From Mycobacterium sp. WUMAC-067 (GTDB lineage Bacteria; Actinomycetota; Actinomycetes; Mycobacteriales; Mycobacteriaceae), in the NCBI RefSeq assembly GCF_020217485.1, contig NZ_JAEKMI010000002.1, positions 124,001 through 188,000 on the forward strand: a stretch of 64,000 nt of DNA. The letters are read 5' to 3'. Every line of letters starts with the position of its first letter. Positions within the stretch are counted from its first letter, which is position 1. A program made the translations under genes and the position numbers. Below the pieces are notes generated by a model. The model ran no database searches and had not been told where the DNA came from. It saw only the letters and a list, made by a program, of their open reading frames with translations. Shown one piece after another: positions 40,319-50,385 of the stretch.

Positions 40319-40753
40319 TCAGTCCTCCACGAAGCGGGCGCGAACCTCCGGCGACGGCAGCGGACAGCTGTCGTACTTCCCGAAAGCCCGGTAGCGGATC
40401 GCGGCGAACCTGTCGTAGAGCCAGTCGCGCAGGGGAGCCGGCAGGATGCGGGCGACCGTTAGCACCCGCCATGCCCCGCCGAGGTAATCCGCGACGCGTA
40501 GCGCGGCTTCGGATCGGACAGCCACCCGTTCCGACGGCTGGCCGGGGTCGTCGACGAACACCATCGAGTCGACGTTGCCGATCTCCGGGTGCCGCTCGAC
40601 GATCGCCTTGGCGAACACGCTCTGCAGGGCCGCAAACCGCAGCGGACCGGCGGCATCGAAACGGATTATCGTGCGGACCGATCGATTGCAAAACCCGCAG
40701 ACACCGTCGTACAGCAGGACCGGGGCCACTGACTCGCCGCTCTCACCGCTCAT
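40319..40753 (-). CDS. DUF393 thiol-disulphide oxidoreductase (DCC family)
   Basis: 144 residues. The motif VLLYDGVCGFCNRSVRTIIR near residues 12-31 holds the DxxCxxC signature of the DCC family, a thioredoxin-like fold. The middle LRFAALQSVFAKAI and the C-terminal RYRAFGKYDSCPLPSPEVRARF fit the family. Likely cytosolic with redox activity on an unknown partner. It lies just outside the right end of the mini-island and is divergent from the irtAB promoter. Confidence 0.9.
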   Translation of the reverse strand: MSGESGESVAPVLLYDGVCGFCNRSVRTIIRFDAAGPLRFAALQSVFAKAIVERHPEIGNVDSMVFVDDPGQPSERVAVRSEAALRVADYLGGAWRVLTVARILPAPLRDWLYDRFAAIRYRAFGKYDSCPLPSPEVRARFVED

Positions 40754-40805
40754 ACTTCCCAGGTTACTGACCGCCGCGCAGCGTGGACAGCGACCGAGGT
40801 TGACC

Positions 40806-40824
40806 TATGGTAAGGCAACCCTTA
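40806..40824 (+). promoter_or_regulatory. Putative IdeR (iron) box upstream of irtA
   Basis: TATGGTAAGGCAACCCTTA agrees at 13 of 19 positions with the IdeR box TTAGGTTAGGCTAACCTAA. It includes an exact inverted repeat TAAGG-CAAC-CCTTA (40811-40824). IdeR with iron would repress transcription. The site is about 204 bp ahead of the irtA start and 53 bp ahead of the divergent DUF393 gene. Confidence 0.65.
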
Positions 40825-41027
40825 GTTTGTGGGGGTAACGTACCGAGTCGTGACCGGCTGGCCGGTGATCCGCGGCGGGGTGCCGCCCGCGCGGGATCGT
40901 GGCAGGCGTCGAATCCACAGTGTGTGCGGTCCTCACCGGCCGCATCGATCCGCGGCCTCGTGGCGGTGATCCCGCCGGATCGTCAGATCGCCGCCGCGGC
41001 GCGGAGCGCCGCGAGAAAGGACCGCTA

Positions 41028-43643
41028 ATGGCACGCGGATTCTCCGGTGTGATGTTGCGCAGCTTCGGCGCGCGCGATCACACCGCGACGGTGATCGAAA
41101 CCGTCCGAATCGCACCGCACTTCGTCCGCGTGCGCATGACGTCGCCGACGCTGTTCGAGGACGTCGATGCCGAACCCGCCGCCTGGCTGCGGTTCTGGTT
41201 CCCGGATCCGGACGGATCGAAAACGGAGTTCCAGCGCGCCTACACGATTTCGGAAGCGGACGTTGCGGCCGGCCGCTTCGCGGTCGACATCGTGCTGCAC
41301 GATCCCGCGGGTCCGGCGTCGCAGTGGGCGCGCACCGTGCAGCCCGGCGCCACCATCGCCGTCATGGCGCTGATGGGTTCGTCGCGGTTCGACATGCCCG
41401 ACGAGCAGCCGGCCGGATATCTGCTCATCGGCGACTCGGCTTCCATCCCCGGAATGAACGGCATCATCGGCGTCGTCCCCGACGACGTCCCGATCGAGAT
41501 GTACCTCGAACAGCACGACGACAACGACACACTGATCCCGATCGCGCCGCACCCCCGTCTGCGACTGCATTGGGTCGCCCGTCATGACGAGAAATCCCTT
41601 GCCGCGGCGATCGAAAGCCGGGACTGGTCCGACTGGTATGCGTGGGCGACGCCGGAGGCCACGACCCTGAAGCAGGTGCGGACCCGGCTGCGCGACGAAT
41701 TCGGATTCCCCAAATCCGAGGTGCACGCTCAGGCCTACTGGAGCGCCGGGCGCGCGATGGGCACCCGCCGCGGCGACGAGGCCGAGGGATCCGAAAGCGT
41801 CGCACCCGCCGTCTCTGCGGAAGAGGTTGCGGCGCAGCTGGAGTCGGCTCAACGGGTCCCGGAGACGACGCCCGCCCCGGTGTCCCGCGGGAACTGGCGC
41901 GCCCAGGCGGCCGGCCGATTGCTCGCGCCGCTGCGTTCGGCGTTGATCCTGTCCGGTGTGTTGCAGGCGGTGATCACGCTGGTGCAGCTGGCGCCGTTCG
42001 TGCTGCTGGTGGAGCTGGCCCGGCTCCTGGTATCCGGGGCGCCCGCGTCGCGGCTATGGAACGTGGGCATCGCCGCGGTGTCGTTGCTGGGCCTGGGGGC
42101 GTTGCTGGGCGCGGCCCTCACCCTGTGGCTCCATCTGGTCGACGCGCGCTTCGCCCGCGATTTGCGTACGGGATTGTTGCGCAAGCTGTCTCGGCTCCCG
42201 CTGGGCTGGTTCACCGCACGCGGATCGGGGTCCATCAAGCAGCTGCTGCAGGACGACACGCTGTCCCTGCACTACCTGGTCACCCACGCCATCCCGGACG
42301 CCGTCGCCGCGGCCGTCGCGCCGGTTGCGGTGCTGGTCTACCTGTTCGTCGTCGACTGGCGGGTGGCGCTGGTGCTGTTTGCGCCCGTCCTGGTTTACCT
42401 GGTGCTGACGTCGTCGCTCACGATTCAGTCGGGTCCGCGCATCCCGCAGTCGCAGCGCTGGGCGGAGACGATGAGCGGCGAGGCCGGCGCCTACCTGGAG
42501 GGCCAGCCGGTGATCCGCGTCTTCGGCGGGGCCGCGGCATCGAGTTTCCGGCGGCGCCTGGACGAGTACGTCGGCTTCCTGGTCGCCTGGCAGCGCCCGC
42601 TGGCCGGCAAAAAGACGTTCATGGATCTGGTCACCCGCCCGTCGACGTTCCTGTGGCTCATCGCGGCCACCGGCACCCTGCTGGTGGTCGGGGGGCGGAT
42701 GGATCCGGTGAACCTGCTGCCATTCTTGTTGCTGGGAACCACCTTCGGCGCACGCCTGCTCGGGATCGCCTACGGCCTCGGCGGCATCCGCGCCGGCATG
42801 TTGGCCGCCCGGCGCCTGCAGAACACGCTCGACGAACCCGAACTCGCCGTGCGCGATCACGGCGAACCCGCGGGGGAGTCGTCGAAGGCGGTCGTGTTCG
42901 ACGACGTCAGTTTCGGCTATCGCCCCGGCGTTCCCGTGATCCACGACGTGTCGCTGACCCTGCGCCCCGGCACCGTCACCGCACTCGTCGGCCGGTCGGG
43001 ATCCGGCAAGTCGACGCTGGCCGCCTTGCTGGCCCGGTTCCACGACGTCGACGGGGGCTCGATACGCGTTGGGGGACAAGACATTCGGTCGATGACCGCC
43101 GACCAGCTCTACGCCCAGGTCGGTTTCGTGCTACAGGAGACGCAGTTGGTGCACGGCACCGTGGCGGAAAACATCGCGCTGGCCGCACCCGATGCCACCG
43201 CCGCGCAGATCGAACGGGCGGCGCGCGAGGCGCAGATCCACGACCGCATCATGCGCCTGCCGGACGGCTACGACACCATGCTGGGCGCCGGCACCGGCCT
43301 GTCCGGCGGGGAGCGCCAGCGCCTCACCATCGCCCGTGCGATCCTGGCCGATACCGAGATTCTCATCCTCGACGAGGCCACCGCGTTCGCCGATCCGGAG
43401 TCGGAATACCTTGTGCAGCAAGCGCTCAACCGTTTGACCCAGAACCGCACCGTACTGGTGATCGCGCACCGGCTGCACACCATCACCCGGGCCCACCAGA
43501 TCGTCGTGCTCGACCACGGCCGCATCGTCGAGCGCGGCACCCACGACGAGTTGCTGGCCGCCGACGGCCGGTACCGGCGGCTGTGGGAGGGCGGCCGCCG
43601 CGACCGGGTGGCCGCCGGCGCGGCCGGGGAGGGTGCCCGATGA
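41028..43643 (+). CDS. irtA: Iron-mycobactin ABC importer subunit IrtA with siderophore-reductase domain
   Basis: 871 residues from the ATG at 41028 ([20 protein letters not shown]), preceded by GAGAAAGGA. Residues about 15-250 are the siderophore-interacting, FAD-binding domain, with [20 protein letters not shown] and [16 protein letters not shown], which reduces ferric (carboxy)mycobactin. A six-helix ABC membrane domain (about 310-590) follows. The nucleotide-binding domain has Walker [11 protein letters not shown], signature LSGGERQ and Walker B ILILDEAT. It forms a heterodimer with IrtB for iron uptake. Overlap with irtB and the IdeR-type box support iron control. Confidence 0.96.
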   Translation: MARGFSGVMLRSFGARDHTATVIETVRIAPHFVRVRMTSPTLFEDVDAEPAAWLRFWFPDPDGSKTEFQRAYTISEADVAAGRFAVDIVLHDPAGPASQWARTVQPGATIAVMALMGSSRFDMPDEQPAGYLLIGDSASIPGMNGIIGVVPDDVPIEMYLEQHDDNDTLIPIAPHPRLRLHWVARHDEKSLAAAIESRDWSDWYAWATPEATTLKQVRTRLRDEFGFPKSEVHAQAYWSAGRAMGTRRGDEAEGSESVAPAVSAEEVAAQLESAQRVPETTPAPVSRGNWRAQAAGRLLAPLRSALILSGVLQAVITLVQLAPFVLLVELARLLVSGAPASRLWNVGIAAVSLLGLGALLGAALTLWLHLVDARFARDLRTGLLRKLSRLPLGWFTARGSGSIKQLLQDDTLSLHYLVTHAIPDAVAAAVAPVAVLVYLFVVDWRVALVLFAPVLVYLVLTSSLTIQSGPRIPQSQRWAETMSGEAGAYLEGQPVIRVFGGAAASSFRRRLDEYVGFLVAWQRPLAGKKTFMDLVTRPSTFLWLIAATGTLLVVGGRMDPVNLLPFLLLGTTFGARLLGIAYGLGGIRAGMLAARRLQNTLDEPELAVRDHGEPAGESSKAVVFDDVSFGYRPGVPVIHDVSLTLRPGTVTALVGRSGSGKSTLAALLARFHDVDGGSIRVGGQDIRSMTADQLYAQVGFVLQETQLVHGTVAENIALAAPDATAAQIERAAREAQIHDRIMRLPDGYDTMLGAGTGLSGGERQRLTIARAILADTEILILDEATAFADPESEYLVQQALNRLTQNRTVLVIAHRLHTITRAHQIVVLDHGRIVERGTHDELLAADGRYRRLWEGGRRDRVAAGAAGEGAR

Positions 43644-45385
43644 TCCGCACGTGGTTGAGCCTGGTCCCGGCGGATCGCCGCAACCGGGTCGTCGCCTACA
43701 CGGTGCTGGCGTTGATCTCCGTGGTGGTGCGGGCGGTCGCCACCGTGCTGCTGGTCCCCCTGGTGGGCGCGTTGTTCAGCGACACCCCGCAGCGCGCGAT
43801 GGTGTGGCTGGGCTGGCTGACCGCCGCCACCGCGCTCGGCTGGGTGATCGACACCGCGACGGCGCGTATCGGCTTCAACCTGGGCTTCGCGGTGCTGGAC
43901 CACAGCCAGCATGACGTGGCCGACCGACTGCCCGGCGTTCGGCTGGACTGGTTCACCGCCGAGCACACCGCGACCGCGCGGCAGGCGATCGCGGCGACCG
44001 GCCCCGAACTCGTCGGCCTCGTCGTCAACCTGCTCACGCCGTTGATCTCGGCCGTGTTGCTGCCCGCCGCCATCGCGGTGGTCCTGCTGCCGGTCTCCTG
44101 GCAACTGGGCCTGGCCGCCCTGGGCGGACTGCCGCTGATGTTGGGCGCGCTGTGGGCGTCGGCCCGCCTGGCGCGTCGCGCCGATTCCGCTGCGGCCGAG
44201 TCCAATAGCGCGCTCACCGAGCGGATCATCGAGTTCGCCCGGACCCAGCAGGCGTTGCGCGCCGCGCGGCGCGTCGAACCGGCCAGGAGCATGGTCGGCG
44301 ACGCGCTGGCCGCCCAACACGGCGCGACCATGCGGCTGCTCTCCATGCAGGTCCCGGGTCAGCTGCTGTTCAGCCTCGCCAGCCAGCTGGCTTTGATCCT
44401 GCTGGCCGGGGCGACCACCGCGCTGACGGTGAACGGAACGCTGTCGGTGGCCGAGGCCATCGCACTGATCGTCGTCATCGTGCGCTACCTCGAGCCGTTC
44501 ACCACGATCAGCGAGCTGGCGCCGGCGCTGGAGAGCACCCGCGCCACGCTCGACAACATCCGCTCGGTGCTCACCGCGCCGCTGATGAACGCCGGCGCCG
44601 CGACGCTGCCGGGCGCCACGTCGCCGCGTATCGAGTTCGACGACGTGACGTTCGGGTACCCAGCTTTCGGTGGCGCCACCGACCTGGTGCTCGACGGGGT
44701 GAGTTTCTGGTTGGAGCCGGGAAGCACGACGGCGATCGTCGGACCGTCCGGATCGGGCAAGAGCACCATCCTGGCGCTGATCGCCGGGCTGCACGAGCCC
44801 ACCCGCGGCCGGGTGCTGATCGACGGTGTCGACGCGGCGACGCTGGACGCCGACGCCCGGCGCGCGGCAAGCAGCGTCGTGTTCCAGCATCCCTACCTTT
44901 TCCACGGGTCGATCCGCGACAACGTGTTCGCCGGGGACCCGGGCGCCGGCGATGACCGGTTCGCGCGGGCGGTGGCGCTCGCCCGCGTCGACGAGCTCGT
45001 CGCACGCCTGCCCGACGGCGCCGACAGCGTCGTCGGTGAAGCCGGCTCGGCACTCTCAGGCGGTGAACGCCAACGCGTCAGCATCGCCCGCGCGCTGCTC
45101 AAACCCGCGCCGATACTGCTGGTGGACGAGGCGACCAGCGCTTTGGACACCGAGAACGAAGCCGCCGTGGTCGACGCGCTGACCGCCGACCCGCAATCGC
45201 GCACCCAGGTGATCGTCGCGCACCGGTTGGCCAGCATCCGTCACGCCGACCGCGTCCTGTTTCTCGACAGCGGCCAGGTGGTCGAGGACGGCACGGTCGA
45301 CGAATTGCTTGCTGCGGGCGGGCGTTTCGACGAATTCTGGCGCCAGCAGCACGAGGCCGCCGAATGGCGCATTCTGGCCGACTAA
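43640..45385 (+). CDS. irtB: Iron-mycobactin ABC importer subunit IrtB
   Basis: 581 residues; the ATG at 43640 overlaps the irtA stop by 4 bp. It has an ABC exporter-type membrane domain (about residues 18-300) and a nucleotide-binding domain with Walker [11 protein letters not shown], signature LSGGERQ and Walker [13 protein letters not shown]. The N-terminal FAD domain of IrtA is absent. It functions with IrtA in import of iron-loaded mycobactin. Its order with fabG2 downstream in M. tuberculosis (Rv1349-Rv1350) is interrupted here by about 7 kb. Confidence 0.96.
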   Translation: MIRTWLSLVPADRRNRVVAYTVLALISVVVRAVATVLLVPLVGALFSDTPQRAMVWLGWLTAATALGWVIDTATARIGFNLGFAVLDHSQHDVADRLPGVRLDWFTAEHTATARQAIAATGPELVGLVVNLLTPLISAVLLPAAIAVVLLPVSWQLGLAALGGLPLMLGALWASARLARRADSAAAESNSALTERIIEFARTQQALRAARRVEPARSMVGDALAAQHGATMRLLSMQVPGQLLFSLASQLALILLAGATTALTVNGTLSVAEAIALIVVIVRYLEPFTTISELAPALESTRATLDNIRSVLTAPLMNAGAATLPGATSPRIEFDDVTFGYPAFGGATDLVLDGVSFWLEPGSTTAIVGPSGSGKSTILALIAGLHEPTRGRVLIDGVDAATLDADARRAASSVVFQHPYLFHGSIRDNVFAGDPGAGDDRFARAVALARVDELVARLPDGADSVVGEAGSALSGGERQRVSIARALLKPAPILLVDEATSALDTENEAAVVDALTADPQSRTQVIVAHRLASIRHADRVLFLDSGQVVEDGTVDELLAAGGRFDEFWRQQHEAAEWRILAD

Positions 45386-45472
45386 ATCACCGCGGTTGAC
45401 CGCAAATCTTGCGGTATGCCTTACAGTTGGTCAGTCGAACCGAGCTGTCCCCGTACAGGAGGCGTGCCGCCT

Positions 45473-46555
45473 ATGAGTGCTGTGCTGTCGTCGATACCGC
45501 GTTACCCCGGCGACGTGACCCCGGCATGGTTGTCGGCCGCGCTCAGTGGGCGCGGCGCGCCCGTCGAGGTCGCCGAGGTGGACGTGGTCGCGATCGGCAC
45601 GGGACAGACCGGGGCGACCTACCGGGTGACCGCCCGCTATGCGACGGATCCCGGTGACCTTCCGCAGACCTTTGTGATCAAACTCCCGGCCCAGGACGAC
45701 ACCGTGCGCGACAGGGTGGTCATCGGCTACCGCAGCGAATGCGCGTTCTACTCCTCGGTGGCGGATTGGGTGCAGGTGCCGACCCCGCGGTGCTTCTACT
45801 CCGAGATCACCGAGGATGCAATGGATTTCGCCCTGCTGCTCGCCGATCAGGCGCCGGCGGTGCAGGGCGATCAGCTCATCGGCTGCGGTGAAGCCGAAGC
45901 GCGGCTGGCGGTGAACGCGCTGGCCGGCCTGCACGCGCCGACCTGGTGTGACCCCGCCTGGCTCGATTTCCCCGGCATCGCGTTCGGGCGCCCGGATGAG
46001 TCCGGCGCGGCCGGCATGGGCGAAGTGGCGAAGATGAGCGCCGACATCACGCTGGAGAAGCTGGGCGCTCGCATGAGCGCCGAGGATCGCGAGACCTTCA
46101 GCGCGGCCATGGGAGTGATCACACCCTGGCTGCTGTCCGAGTACGACCGGTTCGCCCTGCTGCACGGCGACTACCGCCTGGACAACCTGCTGTTCGACCC
46201 GGATCGGACCAGGGTCAGCGTGGTCGACTGGCAGACACTCGGTGTCGGCCTGCCCACACGCGATCTCGCGTACTTCACCGCGACGAGCCTCAATTCGCAG
46301 CTGCGAGCCGCCATCGAGGAGGAGCTGGTCGCCGACTACCATCGCGCGCTGACGGCCGGCGGTGTCAGCGACTACGACCGCGAAACATGTTGGCGCGATT
46401 ACCGGCTCGGGGTTCTGCAGGCGCCGCTGATCTCGGCGCTGGGGTTTGCGTTCGCCGCCGCGACCGAGCGTGGCGACGACATGGTGCTGGCCATGCTCAG
46501 TCGCGGCTGTCAGGCGATCCGCGAGCTGGGCACGCTCGAATTAATCGAGCACTGA
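45473..46555 (+). CDS. Phosphotransferase (APH/EcKinase-like) family protein
   Basis: 360 residues from the ATG at 45473, after AGGAGG at good spacing. The kinase-like core shows VIKLPAQDD (Lys in the nucleotide site), the catalytic loop ALLHGDYRLDNLLFD (Asp about 233) and VVDWQTLGVGLPTRDLAYF (metal-binding Asp). This is the aminoglycoside-phosphotransferase/ecdysteroid-kinase-like superfamily with an unknown small-molecule substrate. Mycobacterial genomes carry many such genes near acyl-CoA dehydrogenases. Its end overlaps the convergent LuxR gene by about 15-46 bp. Confidence 0.9.
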   Translation: MSAVLSSIPRYPGDVTPAWLSAALSGRGAPVEVAEVDVVAIGTGQTGATYRVTARYATDPGDLPQTFVIKLPAQDDTVRDRVVIGYRSECAFYSSVADWVQVPTPRCFYSEITEDAMDFALLLADQAPAVQGDQLIGCGEAEARLAVNALAGLHAPTWCDPAWLDFPGIAFGRPDESGAAGMGEVAKMSADITLEKLGARMSAEDRETFSAAMGVITPWLLSEYDRFALLHGDYRLDNLLFDPDRTRVSVVDWQTLGVGLPTRDLAYFTATSLNSQLRAAIEEELVADYHRALTAGGVSDYDRETCWRDYRLGVLQAPLISALGFAFAAATERGDDMVLAMLSRGCQAIRELGTLELIEH

Positions 46556-49500
46556 TCGCCGGGTTGCCTCCTGAGCCAGCTGCATCCGCGACGTGAGCCC
46601 GAGTTTCGCGTAGACGTGGTCAGGTGCGTCTGTACGGTGCGCGGGGAAATGAAGAGGCGTTCGCCGATGTCCTTGTTGCCCAGTCCCTCGCCGACGAGGC
46701 GGACGACATCGCGCTCGGTCGGGGTCAGCGAGTCCCAACCGCTGGGCGGGCGTTTGCGTTCACCCCGCCCGCGGCGGGCGTAGGCGATCGCCTCGTCGGT
46801 GGACAGAGCGGCTCCTGCGGTCCAGGCGTCATCGAACTCCTTGTCCGTCAAGGCGTCGCGGGCCTTTTCCACCGACGCCTGGTAGTCGGCGTCGTACACC
46901 CGGAAGCGGACTATCCCGGTGCGCTCGCGGACGGCGTGCGCCGCGCCGAGAAGCCGCGTCGCTTCCGGGTGGCTGCCGGCGTCTCCGGCCACCCGGGCGA
47001 GGCACTCCAATAGGTCGGGAACGAACAAGTGGGCCTGCGTGTCCGCGGCGCGGGTCAGCGCGTCATGGAGATCGCGTTCGGCTCGCCCGGGCTCGTTTTC
47101 CGCCAGGGCCACGCGCGCCCGAGTGAGCAGCGCCTGCACCGTGAACCAGCCCACCCCCGTCGCGACGTCTTCCTCGGCGAAGCGACGCGCGGCCGTCAGA
47201 TCGCCCCGGGCGAGCGCGGCCTGTGCCGAGGGTTTGTTGGCAGGGCTCGCCAGCGGCAAGCCGGCGAACCGCTCGCGCGCCGCATCGCTGGCATCGGTGG
47301 CCGCGCCCACGTCGCCACCGGCGAGCGCTGCGAACGCCAGCGCCGCGTAGACGACACCTTCCTGGTAGCGGCCGATCCCCGCGGCGTCGTCGAGCGCCTC
47401 CAGCGCAAGCGCCCGCCCCACGTCCGCCTGTCCGCTGTGGGCCAGCACGTGGCCCAGGGCCGCGCGGGCATTGACCTGCCAGATCAGGGCGTGTGCCGCA
47501 TCCGCTTCGATCATCAATTCGCGATGCCCCGCTTCGGCCCCCGCGACGTCGCCCCGCACCCATTGCACGCCGGTGAGACACCACCGGCATGCGCGCGAGT
47601 AGCCCCGGTCGCCGGCCTCGTCGGCGAGGTCACGGCCTTCCGTCGCTGCCGCCGCGGCGGCGTCCAGATCCCCGCCGCCGAGCAGGGCGGCGAGCGCCTG
47701 GCTGTAGAGGAGCTGGCTCAGCCTCCACCGGTCGCCCATCGCTCGGGTCAGGTTTTCCGCCTCCGATAAGTAGGGCCGGGCCAGTTCGGCGTCCAAGGCG
47801 GCGAGGCGTCCGCATGCGGTGAGGGTCCGCGCCAATAGCGCCGGATCGTCGAGCTCGCGCGCGATGGCCAGCGAACGCTGCGCGCGGGCAAAGCCTTCCG
47901 CGTCGCGCATGTTGTCCAGGAATGCCTTGTCGGCCAGCGCCCGCGCGATCGCGTGGAGAGCCACGTCGGCGCCCGGACGCTCCGCGTCGGCAAGACCCGC
48001 GTCGAGCCAGTCCGATCCCTCCCGGAGGCCGCCCCGGGTGAGCCACAGCGGCTGCAGCGACGTCGCCAGCTGCAATGCGCTGTCGGTGTCGGAGTTCTCC
48101 CGGCTCCACGCGAAGGCGGCACGCAGATTGTCGATTTCGGTCTGCGCTCGATCGAGCAGGGGCTCCAGGCCGATGTCCCCCGGAACGTCGAGCGCCGTCG
48201 CCAGCGCGGTGAAATGGTCACGGTGCCGTTGCCGCACAGCGATGACTTCCGGGGATTCGCTGAGCTTTTCCTGCGCATACTGGCGAATCGTCTCCAGCAA
48301 TCGGTATCGCATTGGGCCGCCGGCGGATTCGGCCGTCACCAGCGACTTGTCGATGAGCAGCGCCAGCACATCCAGCACCTGGTGCTGGGCCAGGCCTTTG
48401 TCACAGACCACCTTTCGGCAGGCGTCGAGGTCGAACCCGCCCATGAACACGCCGAGCCGGCGGAACAAGATCCGCTCCGGCTCGGTCAACAGCGCGTGCG
48501 ACCAGTCCACCGAGGCGCGCAGCGTCTGCTGGCGGCGCACCGCCGTCCGCGATCCGCCGGTCAGCAAGCGGAACCGGTCCTGCAGGCCGGCGAGAATCTC
48601 GTTGGGCGACAACGCGCGTACGCGTGCCGCGGCCAACTCGATCGCCAGCGGCATGCCGTCGAGGCGGCGGCAGATTTCTTGCACGGCGGCCGCGTTGCCG
48701 TCCTCGAGGTTGAAGCCCGGGCGCGCGTGCCCGGCGCGGTCGGCGAACAGCCGCGCGGCGTCGTCGTCGAACGACAGGGACGGCACCCGCCACGTCACCT
48801 CGCCGCTCACCCCGATCGGCTCGCGGCTCGTCGCCAGCACCGTCAACCGCGGGCAGGCGCCCAGCAGCGCACCGGTCAGCGCGGCGCTGGCGTCCAGCAG
48901 GTGCTCACAGTTGTCGAGCACCACCAGCATGCGCCGGTCGCCGATGAACTGCAGCAGGCTTTTCTCCGGGGATCGCCCGGGCTGATCCGGTAGCCCCAAC
49001 GCCCGGGCGGTGGTGAGCGACACCAGGTCGGGGTCGGTGAGCGGAGCCAGGTCCACATACCAGATTCCGTCGGCGTAGTCCCCGGCGACACTGGCGGCGA
49101 CCTGAACGGCCAGCCGGGTCTTGCCCGCGCCGCCGGCGCCGGTCAGCGTCACGAACCTGTTCTGCGCGAGCATGTCTCGCACCTCGCGCATTTCGGCTTC
49201 GCGCCCCACAAAGCTGGTCAGTTGCGCGGGAAGGCGTTGAGAGACAACAGATTCGCGTTTCCGAAGCGGCGGAAACTCGTTGCACAGGTCGGGATGGCAC
49301 AGTTGCACCACCCGCTCCGGGCGCGGCAGATCTCGCAGCGCATGGGTTCCGAGGTCGGTCAACCAGGCGTCGTCGGCGAGCGTGTCGGCGACCAGATCGC
49401 CGGTGGTGCCCGACAACACCGTCTGGCCGCCATGCGCGAGCTCGCGGAGTCGCGCCGTGCGGTTGATGGCCGGCCCCACATAGTTGTTCTCGTCGCGCAG

Positions 49501-49854
49501 CTGAACCTCGCCGGTATGCACACCGATCCGCAGTCGCAACGGTGCCAATGGCGCCCGTTGCAACGCGAGCGCGCACGCCACCGCGTCGGACGCGCGGCTG
49601 AACGCGATGACGAAGCTGTCGCCCTCACCCTGCTCGACCGGGCGGATTCCGCGATGGGCCCCGACCAACTCGGCCAGCGTTTGATCCAGATTGGCGATCG
49701 CCGCGGTCATCTCCTGCGGCTGGGAGTCCCACAGCTGCGTCGAGCCCTGGACGTCGGCCAGCAGCAGCGTCACGGTGCCGGTCGGCAGGGGCTCGTTCAT
49801 CGCTTCGCCTACGCCCAGGTCGCTCCACTCGATCTCGCTCATGTTAGCCAGCAT
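46510..49854 (-). CDS. Adenylate cyclase-AAA-LuxR regulator, C-terminal frameshift
   Basis: 1114 residues as read. A class III cyclase domain lies at about residues 20-190 (TVTLLLADVQGSTQLW, GEGDSFVIAF, NYVGPAINRTARL). An NB-ARC/AAA module follows, with Walker A GAGGAGKTRLAV and MLVVLDNCEHLLD. Helical TPR-like repeats fill about 560-1020, and the end is a LuxR helix-turn-helix (LTPTERDVVRLVGEGLGNKD). After PRTVQTHLT the frame changes to TSTRNSGSRRGCSWL. The expected HVYAKLGLTSRMQLAQEA is found in the next frame (to 46541), so one base is missing near 46614-46622. The start may be ATG at 49800 (MNEPLPTG) instead. It resembles M. tuberculosis Rv1358-type regulators. Confidence 0.85.
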   Translation of the reverse strand: MLANMSEIEWSDLGVGEAMNEPLPTGTVTLLLADVQGSTQLWDSQPQEMTAAIANLDQTLAELVGAHRGIRPVEQGEGDSFVIAFSRASDAVACALALQRAPLAPLRLRIGVHTGEVQLRDENNYVGPAINRTARLRELAHGGQTVLSGTTGDLVADTLADDAWLTDLGTHALRDLPRPERVVQLCHPDLCNEFPPLRKRESVVSQRLPAQLTSFVGREAEMREVRDMLAQNRFVTLTGAGGAGKTRLAVQVAASVAGDYADGIWYVDLAPLTDPDLVSLTTARALGLPDQPGRSPEKSLLQFIGDRRMLVVLDNCEHLLDASAALTGALLGACPRLTVLATSREPIGVSGEVTWRVPSLSFDDDAARLFADRAGHARPGFNLEDGNAAAVQEICRRLDGMPLAIELAAARVRALSPNEILAGLQDRFRLLTGGSRTAVRRQQTLRASVDWSHALLTEPERILFRRLGVFMGGFDLDACRKVVCDKGLAQHQVLDVLALLIDKSLVTAESAGGPMRYRLLETIRQYAQEKLSESPEVIAVRQRHRDHFTALATALDVPGDIGLEPLLDRAQTEIDNLRAAFAWSRENSDTDSALQLATSLQPLWLTRGGLREGSDWLDAGLADAERPGADVALHAIARALADKAFLDNMRDAEGFARAQRSLAIARELDDPALLARTLTACGRLAALDAELARPYLSEAENLTRAMGDRWRLSQLLYSQALAALLGGGDLDAAAAAATEGRDLADEAGDRGYSRACRWCLTGVQWVRGDVAGAEAGHRELMIEADAAHALIWQVNARAALGHVLAHSGQADVGRALALEALDDAAGIGRYQEGVVYAALAFAALAGGDVGAATDASDAARERFAGLPLASPANKPSAQAALARGDLTAARRFAEEDVATGVGWFTVQALLTRARVALAENEPGRAERDLHDALTRAADTQAHLFVPDLLECLARVAGDAGSHPEATRLLGAAHAVRERTGIVRFRVYDADYQASVEKARDALTDKEFDDAWTAGAALSTDEAIAYARRGRGERKRPPSGWDSLTPTERDVVRLVGEGLGNKDIGERLFISPRTVQTHLTTSTRNSGSRRGCSWLRRQPGDQCSINSSVPSSRIA

Positions 49855-49907
49855 GGGCCGGGCGCACGCCGCAAAACATCGGCGGATGCGCGTAGATTTC
49901 CGGCGGT

Positions 49908-50336
49908 TTACAGATCGCCGGTGAAGTCGGCGCTCAGCCAGCGGTCGGGCCGGATGGTGAAGAGCACCTCCTCGACGCCTTCCATGCTTTGGACGAACGC
50001 CCGCCCGCCTTCTTCGCCGAGGTAGCGAACGGCGATGGCTTCCTGCAGATCGGCCGGGGCCGGCTTGGTGGTCTCGACCACCGCGCCCTCGACCACCACG
50101 TACTGGTACGGCGGCTCCTCGCGCTGGACGACGAGCGTCACCACCCCCGCCCGCTCGATGAGCCGCGCCTTGCGGCTGGACGCGCCGGTCATGATCCGGA
50201 CGTTGCCGCCGGGCGTGTAGTCGTACCAGATCGGGACGCTAGCCGGCGGCCGGCCATCGGTGGCCGCGACGGACAGGACGCCGACGTGCTTGGCGGCCAG
50301 GAACTCCTGACGTTCGGTCTCGGTGAAGGCTTTCAT
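49908..50336 (-). CDS. Pyridoxamine 5'-phosphate oxidase-like (PPOX) flavin/F420 protein
   Basis: 142 residues from the ATG at 50336. The split-barrel fold of the PPOX class is shown by GVLSVAATDGRPPASVPIWYD, VRIMTGASSRKARLIERAG and VTLVVQREEPPYQYVVVEG. Mycobacterial members bind FMN, F420 or haem, and the ligand here is not clear from sequence. It stands between the LuxR-type regulator and a catabolic operon, and its role is open. Confidence 0.85.
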   Translation of the reverse strand: MKAFTETERQEFLAAKHVGVLSVAATDGRPPASVPIWYDYTPGGNVRIMTGASSRKARLIERAGVVTLVVQREEPPYQYVVVEGAVVETTKPAPADLQEAIAVRYLGEEGGRAFVQSMEGVEEVLFTIRPDRWLSADFTGDL

Positions 50337-50385
50337 GTGGCGTGAAAGCGCGGATGCTCCGCGATCTATTCCCGCCGCGCTGGTC

